In this document: in pieces, positions 1 to 5,204 of the stretch
Layout: each line of letters starts with the position of its first letter
How positions within the stretch are numbered: position 1 is the stretch's first letter
The notes under the pieces: model-generated
Seen by the model: only the letters and a program-made list of their open reading frames with translations
Told to the model about the DNA's origin: nothing
The model's database searches: none
Origin: an uncultured Parasphingopyxis sp.
GTDB taxonomy: Bacteria > Pseudomonadota > Alphaproteobacteria > Sphingomonadales > Sphingomonadaceae
Direction of reading: 5' to 3'
Assembly: GCA_905479515.1 (NCBI GenBank)
Contig: CAJQMX010000003.1
Coordinates: 1-18,143, forward strand
DNA: 18,143 bases
Program-made: the position numbers and the translations under genes

Positions 1-18
1 AATTCATTATTCTCATTT

Positions 19-59
19 CAAATTTTCCCTGTTCTACGGGAAAATACTGGGAAAATTTG
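19..59. repeat. Imperfectly iterated 11-bp inverted repeat, AT-rich
   Basis: CAAATTTTCCC at 19-29 is the exact reverse complement of GGGAAAATTTG at 49-59. An extra GGGAAAA half-copy lies at 38-44. A related pair, AATTCCCT (127-134) and AGGGAATT (147-154), follows. The stretch is AT-rich compared with the IS-derived DNA next to it. It resembles the recombinase- or transposase-binding end of a mobile element, but no matching gene is present beside it, so the function is inference. Confidence 0.6.
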
Positions 60-143
60 AAATTTTGGAAAGATTCGCGTGATTCTATTTGGCGAAAGAT
101 CAGCTTTTTCCGAGGTTTAGCGAACGAATTCCCTAAGTTTAAG

Positions 144-193
144 AACAGGGAATTTTTTGACGGAACAGGGAAGAATTTAAATGAAACAGGGAA
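144..193. repeat. Three AACAGGGAA direct repeats at 20-21 bp spacing
   Basis: AACAGGGAA occurs at 144-152, 164-172 and 185-193, with start-to-start steps of 20 and 21 bases, which is two helical turns. The third copy ends six bases before the left boundary of the IS66-like remnant at 199. Regular phasing suggests a protein-binding array on one face of the DNA. It could belong to an element now deleted, or be an iteron-like site; nothing nearby identifies the binder. Confidence 0.6.
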
Positions 194-198
194 CGGTA

Positions 199-600
199 GT
201 AACCGTCCGGAGCTTGCACGCTTGTTCCCAGCTTCTTTGTCTCGATCTTCGTCTGCATGGAGGATTTCGTTGCAGAGGAGAGGATGATGGCGAGAGTGAG
301 TGCGGAGAAGCGGGCGGAGCCGCAGGGTTTCTAGCGTTCGCATCACGAAGGCTGGAAGAGCAGCCCCCTCAACCAGCGAGAATATTGCGAGCTGCATGGG
401 CTGCCGCTGAGCCGGTTCGGTAACTGGCGCGATCAGTTCAAGGTCGAGGATGAAGTGCTTCAGCCAGGACTTTTGTATCGGCGCGAAGGGCTTAGTCATA
501 TGGCTAGACATATGTCTAATAGGGAAAATGGGCCGGTATCGACGGGTTAAATTCCGTCGGACCGGAAGCTGCCGGAACTCTAACTTGTCCGGTTGACCAC
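199..600 (+). mobile_element. IS66-like element remnant, copy 1
   Basis: Homology to the second copy (from 2588) starts exactly at GTAACCGT on both sides, and GTAA is a common 5' terminus in the IS66 family. The shared part covers the leader, a GAGGAG-type ribosome site and the whole accessory reading frame, then fades near 590-600. The large transposase genes tnpB and tnpC are absent, so this is a left-end fragment. The right limit is approximate. Confidence 0.6.
284..550 (+). pseudogene. IS66-type accessory protein (TnpA-like), stop-interrupted
   Basis: Reading from ATG at 284, the frame stops at a TAG (332-334) where the copy at 2673 has a Trp codon. It then continues in the same frame with recognisable motifs such as LNQREYCELHGLPLSRFG and WRDQFK, ending at TAA 548-550 where the other copy has Tyr. 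The REYC..HGL helix-turn-helix pattern is typical of the small IS66 accessory proteins. Compared with the other copy it carries a 12-base tandem duplication (about 494-517) that adds four residues. Two nonsense changes and the loss of downstream transposase genes make it a clear pseudogene. Confidence 0.7.
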
Positions 601-836
601 CCTGAGGGGGCAAGCCAGCACCACACAGTCCCCAGTTTCCGCCAGCTACCCTCCACCCCTACCTCACCGGCCAGAACCCCGGACTTCCGCACCTTCCGCG
701 GGCTACGTTTGCTGCATATGACGCCCCAGAGAAACCAGAGGTCCCGCTGTTGGGCCCCATTCCGTCAGATATTCTCTAATGCCGAGAACTCTGCCACCAG
801 ATGCACAATGCAGATTTGGGTGCGTCGCGAACCGTG
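551..836. other. Non-coding stretch between IS remnant and small gene
   Basis: These 286 bases show no convincing gene on either strand; the open frames overlapping it have no family motif and no ribosome site. The first 40 bases still resemble the region after the REYC motif in the second IS66-like copy. The remainder is GC-rich and unassigned. Confidence 0.4.
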
Positions 837-1112
837 CTACTGCGGCGTCTGTCCCTTGGAAGCCGCGTCGGACGGATTAAACCCGCTCTTCGATAAAAAG
901 TCGTTGAGCCCAACCACCAGTCCCTGGGCGCCCGCGACAGGCATGGCGATCCGGCCAACGATCACCATGCGGTTCTCCCCGTTCACAAAGCGGTTGGAGG
1001 CGAGCGTGATACGAACCACGCCTGAAGCAAGTGCAAAATGCAGCGCAGCGTCGGCGAACATCTCGGGCGCAAAGGCGTGATCAATAAATTCGACGTTTTT
1101 CTGGTCTGCCAT
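837..1112 (-). CDS. Conserved-looking small hypothetical protein, 91 aa
   Basis: The ATG at 1112 is preceded by CAGGAG with a seven-base spacer, a good ribosome site, which supports a real gene. The 91-residue product is acidic at its N-terminus (MADQKNVEFIDHAFAPEMFA), then carries a hydrophobic, beta-like stretch (VVRITLASNRFVNGENRMVI, then VGRIAMPVAGAQGL) and ends with a short amphipathic segment (LVVGLNDFLSKSGF). There is no signal peptide or membrane segment, so it is probably cytosolic. From memory, similar short proteins accompany serine recombinases in alphaproteobacteria, and here it lies directly downstream of such a recombinase remnant on the same strand. I cannot give it a function. 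It appears intact while its neighbour is decayed. Confidence 0.65.
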   Translation of the reverse strand: MADQKNVEFIDHAFAPEMFADAALHFALASGVVRITLASNRFVNGENRMVIVGRIAMPVAGAQGLVVGLNDFLSKSGFNPSDAASKGQTPQ

Positions 1113-1184
1113 GCGGCGGCTCCTGCTGGACTATGTTTGCGTGAGCATGGCCATCTCGTTGGACGCCGACAAGCGCTACCTTTC

Positions 1185-1360
1185 TCATCCCAACCCCAGG
1201 AACGCCGGATGCTCGGCCCAGTCGGTGGGGAGCGAGGCTGCGCGCAAGAGCTACCAGCCGGTTAGCCCGACCGGCTGGCGGCCTTCGGTGATCGCGGTGT
1301 TGATCTCGGAGGCAAGCCAGCCGATGCGAATGAGCTGCGACAGATACCGCTTATTATAAT
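1185..1360 (-). pseudogene. C-terminal remnant of a serine recombinase
   Basis: The minus-strand frame reads KRYLSQLIRIGWLASEI, then EGRQPVGLTGW, a TAG stop (1248-1250), LLRAASLPTDWAEHPAFLGLG and a TGA at 1185-1187. This matches the extreme C-terminus of large serine recombinases found in alphaproteobacteria, where a segment like '..YLSRLIRLAFLAPEI..ILEGRQP' precedes 'LP.DW..Q...LGF'. The catalytic resolvase domain and the zinc-ribbon part are missing, because homology is lost rightward of about 1360 where repeat copy A begins. The internal stop and truncation show it is dead. The intact 91-residue gene follows it. Confidence 0.65.
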
Positions 1361-1379
1361 GGGCAACACCCGGTTCCTC

Positions 1380-1409
1380 TGACCCCTCGCGCAGCGCGTG
1401 CCAGGGTCA
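1380..1409. repeat. Nested inverted repeat (possible cruciform or terminator stem)
   Basis: TGACCC (1380-1385) pairs with GGGTCA (1404-1409), and inside the loop CGCG (1388-1391) pairs with CGCG (1395-1398). No T-run follows on either strand, so an intrinsic terminator is unlikely. It lies eleven bases left of repeat copy A. Confidence 0.4.
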
Positions 1410-1419
1410 ACTCCCCCAG

Positions 1420-1548
1420 CGCCGCACTAGTGCCTACGCCTCACCCGCCCGCTTAATGTCCCACTTTTAACGCAGTCAGTGACTGGCCTCAGTGGCGCAG
1501 GCTTGCGCCCCACAATCGGGAATTCTCCGACCGTTCGCATGCTACAGA
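1420..1548 (+). repeat. Dispersed non-coding repeat, copy A (type 1 arm)
   Basis: It starts with CGCCGCACT (1420-1428). Exactly 31 bases from that start lies GCTTAATGTCC (1451), followed by CCACTTTTAACGCAGT. The distal part (GTGACTGGC, AGTGGCG, then CATGCTACAGA at 1538-1548) is shared with copy E at 17768, with anchor spacing of 87 versus 86 bases. It ends 17 bases short of the stop codon of the PilZ gene to its right. Confidence 0.75.
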
Positions 1549-1565
1549 ATGACGCTGCTAACGAT

Positions 1566-1904
1566 CTATTCGAACTGATCAAAAATGTAGGACGAAATTG
1601 GTTTCGTGAACTGACAACCAATACGTCCATCTTTGTTCCAGATTACTATGGCCAATATGCGGATATCCTGTCCGACGATCAGTGTTATTTTCTGGCCTAT
1701 CGAGAACATCCTCAAAGTTGAAAATACCGCGCCGACGACCGAGATGTCGTGGATCGTTATCGGGATTCGTTCTGCATCCCTCTGAGCCTGCGCCTTAATC
1801 GAGACGTTTTGTCGCGATCGCCGCCGAGGAGTCGCCGCGCGACCGAGACGCTCTCGTCCAAAATGAGGCCCGGTAATGCCGGTCATATTTTCTACTCCCA
1901 CCAT
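1566..1904 (-). CDS. PilZ-domain protein (predicted c-di-GMP receptor), 112 aa
   Basis: This small protein consists almost entirely of one PilZ domain, the family that binds cyclic di-GMP and acts as a cytosolic effector of surface and motility behaviour. The binding signature is complete: RRRSR gives the RxxxR motif about 25 residues in, and DISVVG gives the D/NxSxxG motif about 30 residues later. The end reads IWNKDGRIGCQF, as is common in alphaproteobacterial stand-alone PilZ proteins. I chose ATG at 1904 because AAAGG sits nine bases upstream. A longer frame from a GTG at 1994 would add 30 residues, but they would run to the edge of repeat copy B and have no family support. The target protein is unknown. 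Repeat copies A and B flank the gene. Confidence 0.75.
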   Translation of the reverse strand: MVGVENMTGITGPHFGRERLGRAATPRRRSRQNVSIKAQAQRDAERIPITIHDISVVGAVFSTLRMFSIGQKITLIVGQDIRILAIVIWNKDGRIGCQFTKPISSYIFDQFE

Positions 1905-1986
1905 CAACTGCAACCTTTCTATCAGCCGATGGTTAAAATAGTCCCGCCAAGGTGCTATGATATCAACGGTGTAATACGACCGCGCG

Positions 1987-2300
1987 CGCTCCACGCGTCC
2001 TCACGCTTCATCCGACCGCTTTATGTCCAACTATTAATGCAAATTTTGCATCGGAAAAAGACTAGGAAACCCGCCGCGCTGACACCTGAGTTCGCTAGCA
2101 AACGCGTAAAGCACTTTGATACACCTAAAATGGGGCTAAGGGGTTAGGCCGCGAGCCTGCCCGATTTAATCACTTATTAGCAATATTCTCCTACTGCCGG
2201 AGCAACGCGTCGGAGGTTTACCCCCCCCCCAACGACCAGCGCGCTTCATGGGCCGGTTCGCCAAACAAGGGGATGGCGAGTCGGTCCATTTTCATTCAGA
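1987..2300 (+). repeat. Dispersed non-coding repeat, copy B (type 2 arm)
   Basis: After a degenerate left core (from 1987), GCTTTATGTCC begins at 2018. CGCTAGCAAACGCG (2093) follows at +75 and GGGGATGGCGAG (2269) at +251. Copy D has the same elements at 16604, 16679 (+75) and 16856 (+252), so the two are full-length homologues about 300 bases long despite many substitutions. No shared open frame was found, which argues for a non-coding element. A run of ten C (2221-2230) is private to this copy. Confidence 0.75.
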
Positions 2301-2333
2301 TGGGTCATGTATTCGAGCCTTCTTGACCCCGCG

Positions 2334-2400
2334 CGCCGCACTGGCCCCCACGCCTCACCCGGGAATTGTCACGTTAAACTGAGTAGCGGTATGGCTGAGC
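2334..2400 (+). repeat. Dispersed non-coding repeat, copy C (left core only)
   Basis: CGCCGCACTGG at 2334 followed by CCCACGCCTCACCC matches the left core of copies A and E. The sequence beyond about 2362 is only loosely similar. It follows copy B in the same orientation after about 35 bases. Confidence 0.55.
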
Positions 2401-2672
2401 GATGACTATCCTTAAAAAATACAACCAGTTTCCTTTGATCGTCACCGCTTCCCATCTGTAGACGACCCTTAGCATGCAAGCGGTATTTTGAGAGGTTTGA
2501 CACCTAGTCCGATGCTGCCATGGAACTGGAAAGCGGAAATCCTGTCAAGGGTTAGTGGCGTGCAACGCCTGTACGATTACAAGGATGGTAACCGTACGGC
2601 GGCTGCACGCTTGTTCTCAGCTTCGATATCTCGATCTTTATCTGCACGGAAGATTCCGTTGCAGAGGAGGAA

Positions 2673-3011
2673 ATGATGGTGGGAGTATCGGCACAAAAGC
2701 ATGCAGAGCTGGAGAGTTTCTGGCATTCGCACCATAAGGGCTGGAAGAGCAGCCCGCTCAACCAGAGAGAATATTGCGATTTGCATGGGCTTCCGCTGAG
2801 CCGGTTTGGTAAGTGGCGCGATCAGTTCAAGGTCGGGGATGAAGTGCGTCAGGCAGGGCTTCTGTATCGGCGCGGAGGGCTTAGACATATGTCTAAAAGG
2901 GACATTGAGCCCGTCTCGACGGGCTATGTTCCTTCGGCAAAATCGCTGCCAGACGGCCGCCGCAACTTCAGACTGACCGACAAGAAACGGCAGACAAGAA
3001 TCGGATCGTGA
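2673..3011 (+). CDS. IS66-type accessory protein (TnpA-like), 112 aa
   Basis: The ATG at 2673 follows GAGGAGGAA, a strong ribosome site. The 112-residue product carries LNQREYCDLHGLPLSRFGKW at about residues 34-53, the helix-turn-helix signature of the small first protein of IS66-family elements, which is thought to assist the main transposase by binding DNA. The C-terminus is basic (DKKRQTRIGS). This copy is open where copy 1 (284) has two stops. Its partner transposase genes are missing, so it is an orphan and unlikely to mobilise anything alone. A perfect 16-base palindrome lies in the frame at 2881-2896. Confidence 0.7.
   Translation: MMVGVSAQKHAELESFWHSHHKGWKSSPLNQREYCDLHGLPLSRFGKWRDQFKVGDEVRQAGLLYRRGGLRHMSKRDIEPVSTGYVPSAKSLPDGRRNFRLTDKKRQTRIGS
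2881..2896. repeat. Perfect 16-bp palindrome inside the IS66-like gene
   Basis: TTAGACATATGTCTAA is its own reverse complement. Copy 1 keeps the inner 14 bases (505-518), next to a 12-base near-duplication. Conservation in two otherwise diverged copies suggests either coding constraint (HMS region) or a binding site. Confidence 0.6.
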
Positions 3012-3033
3012 CGACGAATAGGGCCGCCCTCTA

Positions 3034-3366
3034 GGCTTCATCCCGACCGGCGGCGAGGTCTCGGACTACATTGCCGCCGAACCTCTCATGGAGATACCCG
3101 TCACCACGCCCAAGGCGCTGCTCCGTTATAAGGGCAATGACCGCGACAGTTTCCGGGAAAGCCTGCTGATGCGCAGCATTCTGCCGATCATCCCGCCCCG
3201 CTCGAACCGCAAGGTATGAACTACCGACTATCATCGCTACAAGGATCGCGACCTCATTGAGTGCATGGTCAACAAGCTCAAGCGGGCTCTGTGCATCGCC
3301 ACCCGCTACGACAAGACTGCGCTATCCTTCGCCAGCTTTCTCAACTTCGCCGCAGCGCGCCTATAA
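3034..3366 (+). pseudogene. IS5-family transposase, 3' remnant
   Basis: The frame shows the C-terminal third of an IS5-family (IS1031/IS427-like) DDE transposase: PLMEIPVTTPKALL, ILPIIPPRSNRKV, then an in-frame TGA (3217-3219), DYHRYKDRD with the catalytic-region Glu replaced context (LIECMVNKLKRA), IATRYDKTALSF and a terminal LNFAAARL before TAA at 3364-3366. The N-terminal two thirds, with the first two catalytic aspartates, are absent. TGTCAACAGAGCCTAG at about 3379-3394 resembles a terminal inverted repeat of this group. The element probably entered copy 2 of the IS66-like DNA and then lost its left half. Confidence 0.75.
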
Positions 3367-3429
3367 ATGGAAAATAATGTCAACAGAGCCTAGCCTCGAT
3401 TTCTGATCGATTGGATTTCGCCTTGATCA

Positions 3430-4326
3430 TTAGATGGAGCTAATTTTCAGGAGCTCTTCGGACCAAGCATGCAGCAAGTGTCGTTTTTCTCGGGCATATG
3501 AGTGCAATAAATAAACTCGTTCACCCACTCCGACCGGCGCGTGATTTAGGATACGACGAACGACAGCCTCTGCACCGCCAATGCGGATCATGTGCGTTGC
3601 TGCCGATCTACGGAAGTCGTGAAAACGCCAATCCGGTATCAAAACTCCTGTCTTTTCTAACTCAAACTCTATCCGCATCTTCATTTTGGAATAGCATGAA
3701 ATATGAGCGGTTTTGTTAGTAGTGAATACATAGGGGCAGTCGCGTGGTGCAACGCCTATGATTTCTCTCGCGAGAACCGGCAAAGGAATTAGGTTTGGAC
3801 GGCCGTTTTTGCTGAATGCGCTGTCAATGACCCAAGTCTCAATCATCGGGTCAATGTCACGCCAACGCATGGAAGCAACCTCTGTACGGCGTTGTCCTGT
3901 AATCATCAGTAGTTTCAAGAACGACCCAAAGGGATAGCCCAAAACCTCACTTGCTCTCCAAATGGCCCCTAATTCCGATGTTGTAAGAACTCTGGTTCGC
4001 ACTGGATCCCGCATAGGCTTACGCATGCACTCCAAGGGAGAAGTTTTAATTGCATCGCGGATTACTGCATAGCGGAAGATCGTTTTGAGTAGCGCGTGAA
4101 GTCTATTTGGCAATGCAGAACCTTCAACTGCATTCAAAATCTTGAAAATATCCGATTTCGCAATTCTTCGAATATTTTTATTATAGAGAGTTGGATAAAT
4201 ATGCCGCTCTAATTGTCGTAGCTGCAACCTCCAACTACTATTATTCTTCTTTGCATGAAATTCAATCCATTCCTCAGATAGTTTGCCAAATGTTGTAGTT
4301 AATCCGAAATATTTCCTAATATTCAT
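3430..4326 (-). CDS. P4-type tyrosine recombinase lacking its N-terminal domain
   Basis: This is a site-specific integrase. All catalytic residues can be placed (numbering from the longest frame, TTG at 4362): Arg in TGQRR (158), Lys in SKNGRP (185), His and Arg in HDFRR (248, 251), His in LNHAP (274) and the nucleophile Tyr in VYLLH (284). The core-binding domain starts at once (TFGKLSEEWIEFH). Family members are usually near 400 residues with an N-terminal arm-binding domain of about 90 residues, which is missing here. A TAG lies just upstream of the TTG. I prefer the ATG at 4326 (298 aa). It probably integrated an island containing this cluster or part of it, but no tRNA or attachment repeat is visible. 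It may be inactive for lack of arm-site binding. Confidence 0.7.
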   Translation of the reverse strand: MNIRKYFGLTTTFGKLSEEWIEFHAKKNNSSWRLQLRQLERHIYPTLYNKNIRRIAKSDIFKILNAVEGSALPNRLHALLKTIFRYAVIRDAIKTSPLECMRKPMRDPVRTRVLTTSELGAIWRASEVLGYPFGSFLKLLMITGQRRTEVASMRWRDIDPMIETWVIDSAFSKNGRPNLIPLPVLAREIIGVAPRDCPYVFTTNKTAHISCYSKMKMRIEFELEKTGVLIPDWRFHDFRRSAATHMIRIGGAEAVVRRILNHAPVGVGERVYLLHSYAREKRHLLHAWSEELLKISSI

Positions 4327-4417
4327 GAGAGTATTTATTACTCCCAACCCAAAACAAATCAACTAAAACTAAACATACTTGCTATGAAAATTGACCAGTT
4401 TTAATCAATTCCAAAAC

Positions 4418-5113
4418 TCAGGCAATATTATGATCCATAAGGGCAAAATAATTGTATCGATCCAAAACCAAATTACAATAATTTATGTCGGATTCCGAAA
4501 ATAGTTGGCGCCACCCTCCTATCAATCCTTTCCGCGTTTTGTAAGTATCTGAGTCCGATGCATCGAACGGTTTTAATGCGTTCCCAAATATCTCCGCTCC
4601 CCTGCCCGACGCCTCAATACTACGCATGTTCGAAAATGAACCGGCAGCGACAGCTGCCTCCACTCTTCGGGGGTCAGGTGACCGGCGATCAATATATTCG
4701 ATTACACGGCCTAAATGAGCAATTGGATCGATGTGTAGGTCTTCATAACTGACGATCAGAAAAGATCGGAACGATCCCGCAGCCTCAGCCCAATGCAAAT
4801 TAAAACGGACATTCTTTTCTATGCCAAATTGCGGGTGCCTTATAAAAGTTCTGAAGTCACCATCAAAGATTCGAAGCCGTTTCGTTGCTTGATAGTATCC
4901 CGATAAGGTTGTGTCGCGCGGGTCACGTGCCATGAAAATAATGCGTCGCGCGACAAACTCGGACAGCAGTGGAGCGATTTCCGAAAATGTACGGAGCTGT
5001 CTATGTCCAGCGCCCGCATGACTCAATTCGAATTCGCTGCCCGCATGATGCAGCATGTACCGAAGCCAGGTTCGACCCGATTTAGGAAAAGAGACCAAAA
5101 CTGGCTTTGGCAT
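4418..5113 (-). CDS. PAPS-dependent sulfotransferase, 231 aa
   Basis: The protein transfers sulfate from PAPS to an acceptor, most plausibly a sugar or lipid-linked sugar given its neighbours. The 5'-phosphosulfate loop is SFPKSGRTWLR at residues 8-18, the 3'-phosphate site is FMARDPRDTTLSGYYQA, and the C-terminal RKGLIGGWRQLF corresponds to the family's RKGxxGxWxxxF motif. The length fits compact bacterial enzymes of the Sulfotransfer_1 type. I chose ATG at 5113, which puts the P-loop-like motif at the usual distance from the start; a TTG at 5140 would add nine residues but lacks a ribosome site. It is the last gene of the glycan cluster on the same strand, 64-91 bases after the preceding stop. 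No PAPS-synthesis genes are in the window. Confidence 0.85.
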   Translation of the reverse strand: MPKPVLVSFPKSGRTWLRYMLHHAGSEFELSHAGAGHRQLRTFSEIAPLLSEFVARRIIFMARDPRDTTLSGYYQATKRLRIFDGDFRTFIRHPQFGIEKNVRFNLHWAEAAGSFRSFLIVSYEDLHIDPIAHLGRVIEYIDRRSPDPRRVEAAVAAGSFSNMRSIEASGRGAEIFGNALKPFDASDSDTYKTRKGLIGGWRQLFSESDINYCNLVLDRYNYFALMDHNIA

Positions 5114-5204
5114 GAAGAAGAGTATCTCTCTAGGTTCCAAAGTATTAAAAGCAAATACGCTAACGTGCTAATTTAATGATACAAATAGCTGAAAGCGACG
5201 TTTA

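Larger units (their letters stand above)
2588..3011 (+). mobile_element. IS66-like element fragment, copy 2
   Basis: It shares the left boundary GTAACCGT and the following leader with copy 1 (199). It contains a complete accessory frame but no tnpB or tnpC. The homology is cut off near 3011, where an IS5-family remnant begins, so the rest was probably removed by another insertion and deletion. The 180 bases to its left (2401-2587) hold no recognisable feature. Confidence 0.65.

Noticed and set aside
1..193. Possible CRISPR array from the repeated AACAGGGAA units
   Set aside because: Repeats of 9 bases with 11-12 base gaps are far too short, and no cas genes are present.
709..1080. 123-codon plus-strand frame
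   Set aside because: It is opposite the 91-residue minus-strand gene, which has a good ribosome site; the composition is not protein-like.
2221..2230. Run of ten C as a possible phase-variation tract
   Set aside because: It is in non-coding repeat copy B and no promoter or frame depends on it; copy D has only six C there.
2577..3041. 154-codon minus-strand frame
   Set aside because: It is the antisense of the IS66-type accessory gene, whose plus-strand REYC..HGL motif is convincing.
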